Origin: Bufo bufo
Taxonomy: Eukaryota > Chordata > Amphibia > Anura > Bufonidae
Reading direction: 5' to 3'
NCBI RefSeq assembly: GCF_905171765.1
Contig: NC_053393.1
Location: 189,437,921 to 189,501,920, forward strand
Length of the DNA: 64,000 nucleotides
Numbering within the stretch: the stretch's first letter is position 1; each line of letters begins with the position of its first letter. Made by a program: the position numbers and the translations under genes. This document shows positions 12,909 through 23,411 of the stretch, in pieces. A model generated the notes under the pieces. It saw only the letters and a list, made by a program, of their open reading frames with translations, made no database searches and was not told the origin of the DNA.

Positions 12909-13791
12909 GACTGCGCTTTTCCAAATATTTTATAGGGTACACAATTAAAATAATTAAAATCATTGATGCAACCTGAGGTCAGGTTAAGAAATCGAGTAAA
13001 ACATGAAATGGATTATAGAATGGAGACAAACGTAAAAACAGACAAATATAAAAATATCTAGTATTTTTCTATACCACACAAACTAAATATATATCTTCTT
13101 TGTTCTTTTCTCTCTAGATATCCAAAATCGCGAAAAGATATTTATAATGTGACTAGTATTAGCATAATTCCTTCATAGTATTCGGTCTCAGTGCACACAT
13201 GTATTCCTAAGCGTTTTTTTCATATACTTTCTCAGTTGTTATAAAAGGCCCAATCTATAAACAGTGTTCATCATATATTTTTTATATACACATCTTTCTT
13301 CATATACTTATTCAGCTGAAAATTATTTTTGTTTCTCGCTGACCACTATATCTACATTCAGCGAGAAACAAAAATAATTTTCAGCTGAATAAGTATATGA
13401 AGAAAGATGTGTATATAAAAAATATATGATGAACACTGTTTATAGATTGGGCCTTTTATAACAACTGAGAAAGTATATGAAAAAAACGCTTAGGAATACA
13501 TGTGTGCACTGAGACCGAATACTATGAAGGAATTATGCTAATACTAGTCACATTATAAATATCTTTTCGCGATTTTGGATATCTAGAGAGAAAAGAACAA
13601 AGAAGATATATATTTAGTTTGTGTGGTATAGAAAAATACTAGATATTTTTATATTTGTCTGTTTTTACGTTTGTCTCCATTCTATAATCCATTTCATGTT
13701 TTACTCGATTTCTTAACCTGACCTCAGGTTGCATCAATGATTTTAATTATTTTAATTGTGTACCCTATAAAATATTTGGAAAAGCGCAGTC

Positions 13792-13845
13792 TGGTAGCTA
13801 CTGAGGAAGAGACAGGTAGTCTCGAAACGCGTCTAGCGGACTACG
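13792..13845 (+). ncRNA. Hammerhead-like ribozyme motif, right arm
   Basis: The core is CUGAGGA (13801-13807), then stem II GAGAC-AGGUA-GUCUC (13809-13823), GAAA (13824-13827), CGCG (13828-13831) and UC (13832-13833). Predicted cleavage is after C13833. Stem I pairs GCTA (13797-13800) with TAGC (13834-13837), with an outer GTA/TAC pair across an internal loop. Stem III would be the self-complementary ACGCGU with no loop, so activity would probably need two RNAs, as described for minimal hammerheads of Penelope-like elements. Activity is untested. Confidence 0.68.
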
Positions 13846-14788
13846 CAAATTTCCACATCTAGTACTGGTCCGGACCCCAAGTACAAAGGATTTCGTGGAG
13901 AAAGAAAATTATTCTTTGCAACAGCTATCTGCCAACATAATCATTTGTTGCAGTATAGGACCTGGACCCATGCTATGCCATATTACCACTACGGTATAAG
14001 GACCTGTGCAGCACGTAATTGGGTGATTTGCACCAGCTGACCTGATCATCTGACTCAGCCACAGAGGATCACCTGACCTAGGTGTGCATCTTCTGAGCGG
14101 AGCGCTCGGCGTCTGGTGTTCAGCGTTTTTGTGGCCGCACCTTTCACCGGACCACCTGACTTGGCGTGCGTCTTCTGAGCTGAGCACTCAGCGTCCAGCG
14201 CTTTGGTGACTGCATCTATCACCGGTATGTGATTACTTACCCGGAACACGTCCTCCAAGCTGCACGCTTCTTACTTACCCAGCATCTAGGATCCAGAGTC
14301 CAGAGCTTTGGTGACTACATTCTTTCACCAATTCATGCAAGCAGACCATTCACTGATATCACCGATACTACTGAGTGGTAAGAGTCTCATGGAGACGATT
14401 TTATTTGGCAACAATTGACTGGTTGACTGCATATTTGCTACACTCTATCTCAAGAGACATTATCTCAGGAGACTATATAACAGTTTGACATTATTCAGAG
14501 TACAGTCTCCAATTGGGATATATATTCATTTGATTTTATTTATTATTTTTTATATACTGTTTTATTGTATTGAATGTTTTATGTATTGGCCTTTTTAAGT
14601 GTGATATTTTATCATTGATTAAATTTTCCAAGTGTTCAACTACATTCCAGAAGGTGGTGTGCTTGCTTTTTCTCTGCTTATACACTTTTATTCTTGATTG
14701 GGTGAGTGACCCAATTGGCAGTGAACCCACCGCTATCCGTTCATCAGGGTGTTGAGCCTCCCTATTTTGTTACTTTTAAAAAAATGTA

Positions 14789-15420
14789 AACTACTGTGAC
14801 ACCAGATAGGAGTTGCACTGGTGACACTATGCACTTGCAGGGCCAGAAACACACACGCGTGCAGGCAACTGACTGCTATTATTTTACAGTCAAAATTGTT
14901 TTGTTTTTTTAAATGTAATCTACTGTGACACCAGATAAGAGTTGTGCTGGTGACACTGTGCACTTGCAGGGCCTGAAACACACACACGTGCAGGCAACTG
15001 ACTGCTATTATTTTACAGTCAAAATTGTTGTTGTTTTTAAAATGTAATCCACTGTGACACCAGATAGGAGTTGTGCTGGTGACACTATGCACTTGCAGGG
15101 CCAGAAACACACACACGCGTGCAGGCAACTGACTGCTATTATTTTACAGTCAAAATTTTTTTTATTTTTTTAAATGTAATCTACTGTGACACCAGATAGG
15201 AGTTGCGCTGGTGACACTATGCACTTGCAGGGCCGGAAACACACACGCGTGCAGGCAACTGACTGCTATTATATTACAGTCCAAAAAGTTTTTTTTTCTT
15301 TTTAAATGCAAGCTACTGTGACACCAGATAGGAGTGGTGGCACTGGGCAAGTGGGAACAGTATACGCTGTGAGCCTGACACACACGCTGGCAGGCAACTG
15401 CAATTAGATTACACAGGGAA
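14789..15420. repeat. About 130-bp leader repeats, right part
   Basis: Five units begin near 14789, 14925, 15045, 15178 and 15308. They carry the same CTGTGACACCAGATAGGAGT and CGTGCAGGCAACTG landmarks as 11730-12004. The last unit is the most diverged. The ORFs across this array are repeat artefacts. Confidence 0.85.
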
Positions 15421-15845
15421 AAAAAAAAAGCAGACTGATGTACTAGCCCTAAAAAGGGCTTTTTGGGGTGCTGTTAGGACGCTGTCCTTACAGCAGAGAT
15501 CAGATGAGTCTTTCAGGACTGGAGTGGACACTGAATACACTAGCCCAGCTGTCGATTTCTCTATTAAATCAGCAGCAGCAGCACTGTCCCTCCTCTCATT
15601 AAGACTGCAGCTTCCGAATGAATCTAAAATGGATGCTGTCCAGGAGGTGGGAGGGTCTGGGAGGGAGGGTATGCTGCTGATTGGCTGGAATGTGTCTGCT
15701 GACTGTGAGGTACAGGGTCAAAGTTTACTCAATGATGACGAATAGGGGCGGACCGAACATCGCATATGTTCGCCCGCCACGGCGAACGCGAACAAGAGAT
15801 GTTCGCCGGGAACTGTTCTCCGGCGAATAGTTCGGGACATCTCTA
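15421..15845 (-). promoter_or_regulatory. hAT-2 right end, probable promoter region
   Basis: Upstream of the minus-strand transposase leader lies a CCCTAAAAAGGGCTTTTTGGGG motif near 15448, also present in modified form in hAT-3 (CCTTAAAAGGACTTTT, near 58212 and 58311). It is followed by GC-richer sequence and the GTTCGC-rich terminus. A promoter role is inferred from position only. Confidence 0.4.
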
Positions 15846-15980
15846 GTAACCAGTCCACCATCAATAAGATCCTGGACGATCCCTCGTATAACTACTGAAT
15901 TGAGGAGACGGCAAATCCCCTACCCCGCTACAGCAATTAAAGCAGAGCTTTTCAAACTACTATGTACTTGAACTAACAAC

Positions 15981-16741
15981 ATGGATGCTGGGGAAGGGCC
16001 CAGCCACTCCAACCCGGGTGACATACATTCCATGTTGTCATCACTCATGGTGTCCATGAGCAAGGTCAACTCCAGGCTGGAGAGGCTCGAGTTGGTCACC
16101 ACGGCCATTACCCTAGCCGGGCCACCCGCTGCGGCTTCACCAGCACCGGCCGACTTGCTATTAGTTGCTCCAGCCATCACCTATGAGGACCAGGAAGTTA
16201 ACCCTGCTCATATGATCCCTGAGCACCTTAAAAGATATCCTGGAAGGTAAAGAAGTCAACCTGGCTTCTCTGCCTCCCAGGATATCGTTGAAAATAAGAC
16301 GTATGCCTATGAAAATAAGACTTATGTCCGTTGTCAGATCTAGCGACGCCCGCCTAAACAGGAAACTGACCATCCCCGAGTTTGTCCTAGCATTTGGTAT
16401 TTACCGGGATGTCATCTGTGCGGTCTATCACAATAGACGAGAGGAGTTTGATCTTTATATGCACAAGCTGGTAGACCTGGGCTACAAATATGGTGGATCA
16501 GCCTTTTATGACTACCATAGGTCTTTTTCTGCAAAAGTGTCTGGGGCCTTCTCCCAGTATGGTACAAGATCCAACTGGGGTAGGATCGATACCGTAATTT
16601 TTTGCAGACACTTTGCAGGTCTAAGAACACTGGCTGTGCATACTGCTCCTCTACGGCACATACAACAAATTTTTGTCCCACCACGGCGGACAAACATACT
16701 TCCACGCAAGGAGCTAGTTCCTCTGGTGTTTCAGAGAAATT
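15981..16741 (+). pseudogene. Ngaro gag-like protein, broken
   Basis: The frame from 15981 (MDAGEGPSHSNPGDIHSM) has a heptad-like stretch LSSLMVSMSKVNSRLERLEL, consistent with a short coiled coil, and ends near 16250. The next frame (16288-16741) includes RKLTIPEFVLAFGIYRDVIC and EFDLYMHKLVDLGYKYGG, similar to the conserved core of DIRS/Ngaro gag proteins. The junction into the zinc-knuckle part (16602 on) needs another frame change. Confidence 0.7.
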
Positions 16742-18419
16742 GACCAGAGACAAACTAGGACGCCCGATCAAGTTTCTGGGCAAGTCCCAGATATGTAATA
16801 ATTTCAATGTCGGGTCTTGTAATTATAGTGGTTGTAGATTATTGCATATCTGTTTAAAATGTTTCGGGGCACATGCCAAAACCATGTGTCCAAATAAAAT
16901 GTACCCTAAGTCATACCTAACGTCTATTAACATTTTGGCATTTACAGCATTTCTGTCACATCACCCGTCTAGACACTTGGTAGATTTTCTTATCTCTGGT
17001 ATAACAGAAGGCTTCCACACAGGTATTCTACACATACCATCTGGGATTCTGGAATTCCCTAATCTACAGTCCGCACAGCACAACCCTACAACTGTTGACA
17101 CTCTCATAGCCCAGGAAGTTGCTGAGGGTTTCTTATTGGGGCCTTTCCAGTCTCCTCCATTCAACGAATGGCGCACTAACCCCATTGGTATTGTCACAGG
17201 GAAATCTTCCCTTAAACAGAGACTCATTATTGACCTGTCTGCACCACACTCATCGGCTAACCCCAGTCTCAATTCCCTCATACCCTCCGAAAAATTCTCC
17301 CTGCAATACACGACCATAGATCACACCATTACAGCTATCATACAGGCAGGGGTCGGAGCATGGCTTAGTAAGACCGATATTACTCACGCCTTTAAATTGC
17401 TTCCAATTCACCCTACCCTATGGCAGCTACATGGCATCAAGTGGTCTGGGAACTACTATTTTTTCTCCCGCTTAACTTTTGAGTCCAAAAGTAGCCCTGC
17501 TATTTTTGACACATTTGCAGAGGCATTGTGCTGGTTACTATTGAACATAGCCAGATGCCCTACTGTATTACACTACCTGGACGATTTCTTACTGGTTGAG
17601 GAGAACACTTCCCCTCCCCGTAGCCTCACAGCTACCATCAATCTATTTGAGCAACTAGGTGTCCCAGTCTCCCCAAAGAAGACCGAGGGGCCAGACACGA
17701 TCATCACATTCCTGGGTATTCAATTAGACTCAATCACGATGCAAGCAAGCCTGCCACACGACAAGATAGGGAACATTCTTACCTACATCAACCACTACCT
17801 CCAGCTCGGTACTTGCAACCGTAAAGAGCTACAGTCCCTGCTGGGTTCTCTAAATTTTGCCATGCGTATCATACCTCAAGGCCGCTCCTTCATATCACGA
17901 CTCCTGTATCTATTTCCACTCTTCCTACACGACACACACAGGTTGTCCTTAGATACCCAAGCTACGGCAGACTTACGCATGTGGAAGAAATTTTTAACCA
18001 CTTGGAATGGTAAAAGTATGTTCCTCCCTCAATTGACTAACTCATCACCTACCATTTGGTCAGATGCTGCATCTACCACAGTTTTTGCAGCAATTTTTGG
18101 GAATGAATGGCTTTGGGGCAGCTGTCCTACAGCAGTTCAGAATGTGGAGGATTTTTCCACTACCTCAGCTCTCTTAGAGATCTATCCCATCGTGGCAGCT
18201 GACGTGGCGTGGGGTCATTTATGGGCAGACTTGTCAGTAGGTTGCTACTCAGATAACTAAGCAACCTGTCACATCATCAACAAAGGTCGTTCCAAATCCC
18301 TTACGATCATGAGATTTCTGAGGAAACTCACTTGGTTGGCTGCTTGTCATAATTTCTTCCTGCATTGTTTCCATGTTACAGGTATATGTAACACAGCTGC
18401 TGACAGTTTGTTGTTTTAA
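16602..18419 (+). pseudogene. Ngaro zinc knuckle, reverse transcriptase and RNase H
   Basis: Cys/His clusters (GCAYCSSTAHTTNFCP; ICNNFNVGSCNYSGCRLLHICLKC) at 16625-16890 look like gag zinc knuckles. The reverse transcriptase follows, with LKQRLIIDLSAPH, SKTDITHAFKLLPIHP and the catalytic HYLDDFLL (about 17570-17595). RNase H starts near IWSDAAS (about 18055) and should run to HIINKGRS. The frame hits TAA at 18258-18260 inside RNase H (SDN-stop-ATCHIINKGRSKS), where a glutamine codon is usual, then continues to 18417. The product would copy element RNA into DNA. It is inactivated by at least this stop. Confidence 0.92.
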
Positions 18420-18429
18420 ATTCCAGGCA

Positions 18430-19418
18430 TTCCATCAAGCACTCCCGTCAGCCGTGCTCACAGCCACGCCAACTCCAACTTTCCAGCAACTAGTAATAGA
18501 CTAGACGCCATTATGCTTCATAGCAGAGCACTGTCCCATTTAGCACTGTCTAAAAATACGCACAAAACATACGACAGGGCCTTTACCTTATTCAAAAGAT
18601 TCCTTTTGGAACATTACATCATGCAACCATTTGTCATGACATCATTGTTGGGTTTCGCTTCTTTTTGCCACCTTAAACTTAAGATGTCATACAACACCAT
18701 TAAACTTTATTTAACAGGCATTCAACATCATATGCTAACCCTACAACCAAACAACACAAGTTTCATGGCCTCTCACCAGATTTAGACTATCCTCAGGAGC
18801 ATTCAGAGATCTGAACCCACACGTACATCACAGAGGCTACCTATAGACAACCATATTTTCAAAGCATTGTCTAACCTGCTTGATTTAAAACCTTTCGACA
18901 TCAACACGCATTCTGTCATCAAGGCAGCTATCTACATAGCTTTCTATGGATTCCTAAGGCCTAGAGAATTCACTACGACCAACACCACACAATCTACTCC
19001 TATTCTCCTGTTCCCACTTAACAAAACACATGGATCATTACATCCTGACTCTGCCTCATTCCAAGACCAGTCAGCAGGCACCAGAATAAGTAGCATACTA
19101 TCCTACGCACAATAGGTGGTGCCCCGTCAAGATGCATACATACAGCATCATAACTCATTACCATCACCACCATTATTCATTTTACGAGGTTCGGTACTCA
19201 CCACTACGACCTTCATGACCTACGTCAGGTCTTTACTCAACCCAGCTAACTACTCGGGTCCCTCCTTCCGCATAGGAGCAGCCTCCACAGCCTCCAGTGT
19301 TAACATTCCAGTTCATATTATTAAAGCACTGGGGCGCTGGAAATCATCCGCTTACTCACGCTACATACCAAACCCAGTACAAGAATTAAGAAATGCATTC
19401 AAAGACATGTCTGGTTGA
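18430..19418 (+). pseudogene. Tyrosine recombinase of the Ngaro element
   Basis: The N-terminal core-binding part is LALSKNTHKTYDRAFTLFKRF. Catalytic-domain motifs are GFLRPREF (first Arg, about 18950), SFRIGAAS (second Arg, about 19266) and GRWKSSAYSRYI with the nucleophile Tyr (about 19350). Residues that precede the second Arg read GPS, where related enzymes usually have a histidine. In-frame stops at 18783-18785 and 19113-19115 disrupt it. Such enzymes integrate circular DNA without target duplication, which agrees with the empty-site comparison. Confidence 0.88.
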
Positions 19419-19473
19419 TATGTGTATTTGTATTGGTCGTTTGTAATAAATTTGATTATTACATTTTTGCCCT

Positions 19474-19573
19474 CTTCTTTCTCAGGCCTACCTCATCGTC
19501 GGTTCCGGCACACCACAACCGACTTGCCATTTTATACCATCCTACGTTCATTATGGTATTTTACTCTGTACTA
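19474..19573 (+). repeat. Ngaro repeat B1
   Basis: This begins CTTCTTTCTCAGGCCTACC and ends ACTCTGTACTAT, directly abutting A2. It matches B2 at 19749-19848 essentially base for base. Confidence 0.9.
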
Positions 19574-19681
19574 TTAAGGCCAGCTGGCCTGTGATTGTGG
19601 GAGGGGCTCGTTATTTACTCCTAGCCTATTAAGGGACACCCCTTACCTGGCTCCATACCATTCGAGGTCAGCGTTGAATGA
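19573..19681 (+). repeat. Ngaro repeat A2
   Basis: This is a direct copy of A1 (5733-5841), lying between B1 and B2. The order B1-A2-B2 is the Ngaro signature. Confidence 0.9.
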
Positions 19682-19748
19682 CCCTCCCACCACACCACAT
19701 TATAACATTATATTCCTTTTTCTTCTTTTCTTTTCCTTGGTAAGCCTT

Positions 19749-19850
19749 CTTCTTTCTCAGGCCTACCTCATCGTCGGTTCCGGCACACCACAACCGACTT
19801 GCCATTTTATACCATCCTACGTTCATTATGGTATTTTACTCTGTACTATC
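19749..19850 (+). repeat. Ngaro repeat B2
   Basis: This is a direct copy of B1. About 20 further bases (ATGAGCCCCTAACAC...) separate it from the flank shared with copy B, so the element tail may run to about 19870. Confidence 0.88.
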
Positions 19851-19959
19851 ATGAGCCCCTAACACAAATATAGTTATACACGCAGCACGGTACAGATGTA
19901 TGATAATGTCACCGGATGATTTCATCCGTTTCACAGACACACACACATATATATATATA

Positions 19960-21522
19960 CAGGGAGTGCAGAATTATTAGGCAAGTTGTATTTTTGAGGA
20001 TTAATTTTATTATTGAACAACAACCATGTTCTCAATGAACCCAAAAAACTCATTAATATCAAAGCTGAATATTTTTGGAAGTAGTTTTTAGTTTGTTTTT
20101 AGTTTTAGCTATTTTAGGGGGATATCTGTGTGTGCAGGTGACTATTACTGTGCATAATTATTAGGCAACTTAACAAAAAACAAATATATACCCATTTCAA
20201 TTATTTATTTTTACCAGTGAAACCAATATAACATCTCAACATTCACAAATATACATTTCTGACATTCAAAAACAAAACAAAAACAAATCAGTGACCAATA
20301 TAGCCACCTTTCTTTGCAAGGACACTCAAAAGCCTGCCATCCATGGATTCAGTCAGTGTTTAGATCTGTTCACCATCAACATTGCGTGCAGCAGCAACCA
20401 CAGCCTCCCAGACACTGTTCAGAAAGGTGTACTGTTTTCCCTCCTTGTAAATCTCACATTTGATGATGGACCACAGGTTCTCAATGGGGTTCAGATCAGG
20501 TGAACAAGGAGGCCATGTCATTAGATTTTCTTCTTTTATACCCTTTCTTGCCAGCCACGCTGTGGAGTACTTGGACGCGTGTGATGGAGCATTGTCCTGC
20601 ATGAAAATCATGTTTTTCTTGAAGGATGCAGACTTCTTCCTGTACCACTGCTTGAAGAAGGTGTCTTCCAGAAACTGGCAGTAGGACTGGGAGTTGAGCT
20701 TGACTCCATCCTCAACCCGAAAAGGCCCCACAAGCTCATCTTTGATGATACCAGCCCAAACCAGTACTCCACCTCCACCTTGCTGGCGTCTGAGTCGGAC
20801 TGGAGCTCTCTGCCCTTTACCAATCCAGCCACGGGCCCATCCATCTGGCCCATCAAGACTCACTCTCATTTCATCAGTCCATAAAACCTTAGAAAAATCA
20901 GTCTTGAGATATTTCTTGGCCCAGTCTTGACGTTTCAGCTTGTGTGTCTTGTTCAGTGGTGGTCGTCTTTCAGCCTTTCTTACCTTGGCGATGTCTCTGA
21001 GTATTGCACACCTTGTGCTTTTGGGCACTCCAGTGATGTTGCAGCTCTGAAATATGGCCAAACTGGTGGCAAGTGGCATCTTGGCAGCTGCACGCTTGAC
21101 TTTTCTCAGTTCATGGGCAGTTATTTTGCGCCTTGGTTTTTCCACACGCTTCTTGCGACCCTGTTGACTATTTTGAATGAAACGCTTGATTGTTCGATGA
21201 TCACGCTTCAGAAGCTTTGCAATTTTAAGAGTGCTGCATCCCTCTGCAAGATATCTCACTATTTTTGACTTTTCTGAGCCTGTCAAGTCCTTCTTTTGAC
21301 CCATTTTGCCAAAGGAAAGGAAGTTGCCTAATAATTATGCACACCTGATATAGGGTGTTGATGTCATTAGACCACACCCCTTCTCATTACAGAGATGCAC
21401 ATCACCTAATATGCTTAATTGGTAGTAGGCTTTCGAGCCTATACAGCTTGGAGTAAGACAACATGCATAAAGAGGATGATGTGGTCAAAATACTCATTTG
21501 CCTAATAATTCTGCACGCAGTG
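19960..21522 (-). mobile_element. Tc1/mariner element A
   Basis: Outer ends are CAGGGAGTGCAGAATTATTAGG and the inverse near 21497-21522. TA dinucleotides lie on both sides, within TA-rich flanks. A second inner copy of the motif (GCATAATTATTAGGCAA at 20153 and its inverse near 21325) gives the IR/DR pattern of two transposase-binding repeats per end. It lies in Myb unit copy A; copy B lacks it. Confidence 0.9.
20289..21304 (-). pseudogene. Tc1-like transposase with late stop
   Basis: The start is MGQKKDLTGSEKSKIVRYL (21304). An N-terminal helix-turn-helix pair is followed by the DD34E catalytic residues: LWTDEM (first Asp), FMQDNAPSHA (second Asp) and [12 protein letters not shown] (Glu). 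The frame is open for 314 residues, then TAA at 20360-20362 interrupts it. The same frame continues with a plausible C-terminus (LTESMDGRLLSVLAKKGGYIGH) to the stop at 20289. The truncation removes about 23 residues after the catalytic core. Cut-and-paste at TA sites is the family role. Confidence 0.92.
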
Positions 21523-21544
21523 TATATATATATATATATATATA

Positions 21545-21773
21545 TATGTCTTTTTGTTTATATATGCAAACATCATTCAGTATTTTGTTGAAAGGCCCTG
21601 TCCATTACATACATCCACCACGTAATTTGCATGGGATTATAGATTATATATATACACACACCCCAGTTAATTAACCTCATAAAACCACTGTAGTGGAGCC
21701 ATAATGCGACATAGTCTTTGTCTGCCGGTATTAAAAGGTTTTATTTTGTGATCAAGGTGATTCGCACAGGAAG
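21545..21773 (+). other. Myb unit copy A, continuation
   Basis: Sequence from CTTTTTGTTTATATATGC to GGGATTATAGATTATA matches the inverse of 30230-30310, and ACACCCCAGTTAATTAACCTCATAAA matches the inverse of 26330-26350 and 29060-29080. This shows that the unit continues past the Tc1-A insertion. No gene is seen. Confidence 0.65.
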
Positions 21774-22400
21774 TAGTGATGTCCGGTTCATGAAACGAAC
21801 CTGGAGGAGTCAATTCATCTGACTGAGCTGATCCGTTTGAAACATCTCAAATCTGATCCTAGAGTGGAAGACAAGCCCCTCCCCGCCCTGCAAACCAATC
21901 AGAGCTGAGGCACAAGAACTGAGTCACACAGTACAGGGAGTTGTACAGTGAGTCTAAGAATCGAATGATCCTACTTAGTTTAGCCCTTTAAGTGCAACTC
22001 CATACAATAGAACGCCTCCATAAGTGCCCTCCACTAAGTATAACCTTGACCCATAAGCACCCCTCCTATATAGAACGCCTCCAGAAGTGCCAACTACTCA
22101 GCTATAATGCCCAAATCAGTGCCACCAGCTCCCCCTTCCTGTTCTAGTCGTCAGTCAGGTCACCACTGATGTAACACTTATTAACCTATCCAGCTCCTGA
22201 GCTTCGGTTCTACTTGCTTGTCAGCCCGAGTCATCCGATAGCCGACTCAGCAAGTGAATCAAAGATTTCGATCAAACTGTGCATGCGCATTGCGCACCAC
22301 CTGATCATGTGATCCGAAGATTCGATTCATGAATCGGTTCTTTTAAATGAACTGATTCAAATGAACAGATTCATGTAAAAGATCCAAACTTCCATCTCTA
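21774..22400. mobile_element. Non-autonomous hAT element, 627 bp
   Basis: The left end is TAGTGATGTCCGG and the right end, inverted, TAGAGATGGAAG. Flanks are ACAGGAAG (21766-21773) and ACAGGAAT (22401-22408), a 7/8 target duplication. ATTCATGAATCG-type palindromes cluster near both ends. There is no coding capacity. Confidence 0.78.
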
Positions 22401-23410
22401 ACAGGAATGCACAGCATCATTAGTAAATAAAACCATCAACGAATATCCCATCACTCTTCCCAATAATTGGACGACAGACAGTATCAGGAGCAGGACTCTG
22501 TTTAATGCCACATACCCTACGTTTATGCCCCTCTCCCATGCAAGGGAGACACCTACAGAAATTATCCATTCTTCAATCACAGACTGGTTACAGGCCACAC
22601 ATCCCCTCCCTCAGTCTGAGAAGTAATTCAATCAACAATCCATTTGAGACATCCATTGTAGCCATTGTGTTCTACCGTACAACCAGACGAATGCTCAGCC
22701 AGGTTACATACTGATTAGGGAATTAAAGCTAACATTGTAAAACCATTCAACAGTACAGATGAACATCCCTTTGAGCCGAACGCAATCCGCTACAACCACT
22801 AATGAATTGCATCTTAAGGGAGATCTTTATCTTTTTGTTGTAATATGATGATTTTATACGAAAGACTGCATTTAAACACTGAATATACCAACGATTAACT
22901 CTGCTTAATAGAAGATTAAATCTAGTCCTCTCTCCGCCTTTTCTGCAAGCCAATTTAGCCCCTCTGTCTAATAATCAAGTGACCGTGGAAAACTAAATCA
23001 ACAGGGAGGGAGGGTGTGCTGGCAGCAGATCTTCAAAAATGCCGCTTGGCAGACAGTGTGTACGCCGGCAGACACAAAATATTATATACCCAACATAACA
23101 CTATCCAATAATCCCCTTATCTAATTTCCAAACAGTTGCTTGTTTTCACTAAAAGTCAATAACCCAGCCACAATACCGTAAGGACATCTTTCTAACAAAT
23201 CCCATGCTACCTCATCCTACCTTGTAAATTTGGCTAGTTTTACCCATCTGGAACACTGGTTTTTGAATGTTATATAACCCCAAAAGAGGCATATTACACT
23301 TTGTGGTTTATCATAATCCCATGCAGATCCCTCCATACAGTATATGAATTTCTGGATCTTTAACTTTGTTATGATTTATGAGTTCTTTGTCATAAATCTT
23401 AACATTCTGT
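22401..23410 (+). other. Myb unit copy A, intron-like sequence
   Basis: From about 22975 (AAGTGACCGTGG, AATCAACAGGGAGGGA, GGCAGACAGT) to 23405 this matches the inverse of 25270-25640. It includes the shared GATCCCTCCATA and TTTGTTATGATTTATGAGTT landmarks. The part 22410-22970 has no counterpart I could find in the window. No gene is seen. Confidence 0.55.
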
Positions 23411-23411
23411 G

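Larger units (their letters stand above)
12020..14773. mobile_element. 2.75-kb near-perfect palindrome, Penelope-like remnant
   Basis: The arms 12016-13342 and 13358-14684 are inverted copies about a 15-nt spacer (13343-13357). Only occasional differences were seen, for example at 12413 and 12642. A single-sided 89-bp tail (14685-14773) follows the right arm. A 15-bp duplication flanks the unit: TTTTAAAAAAATGTA at 12005-12019 and 14774-14788. Each arm has a hammerhead-like motif. Inverted copies, a one-sided tail and hammerheads match PLE-1 and PLE-2, so I infer a Penelope terminal-repeat insertion without its coding part. The open frames inside are mirror images and do not look like proteins. 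Confidence 0.8.
7523..15845 (-). mobile_element. hAT-2 DNA transposon inserted in Ngaro gag
   Basis: The ends are TAGAGATGTCGCGAAC on the left and, inverted, TAGAGATGTCCCGAAC on the right. The flanks are CTAACCAG (7515-7522) and GTAACCAG (15846-15853), a 7/8 match to each other, and both fit nTnnnnAn. Parts in minus-strand order are the right terminus, a promoter-like zone, about 130-bp leader repeats (interrupted by the palindrome 12020-14773), the transposase (11708-8947), a 3' region and 184-bp repeats. Without the palindrome it is about 5.55 kb. Only one frameshift and one stop were seen, so it is younger than hAT-1. Confidence 0.92.
5733..19870 (+). mobile_element. Ngaro-type tyrosine-recombinase retrotransposon
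   Basis: Element parts in order are repeat A1, a long leader, gag (split by hAT-2), reverse transcriptase with RNase H, tyrosine recombinase, then B1-A2-B2. That split direct-repeat layout is diagnostic for Ngaro elements. No methyltransferase lies between RNase H and the recombinase, which fits Ngaro better than DIRS. Without hAT-2 the element is about 5.8 kb. Copy B of the surrounding unit (near 30400, opposite strand) shows the empty site, which bounds the insertion at about 5731-5733 and 19868-19872. The reading frames are broken and the element is inactive. Confidence 0.88.

Noticed and set aside
12442..14258. Matching 92- and 67-residue ORFs on both strands
   Set aside because: They are mirror images within the palindrome, have no family resemblance, and are explained by the inverted arms.
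14733..15383. ORFs with repeated QVHSVTSAT and CHSRLHL
   Set aside because: They come from the 130-bp tandem leader repeats of hAT-2. The periodicity follows the DNA repeat and not a protein fold.
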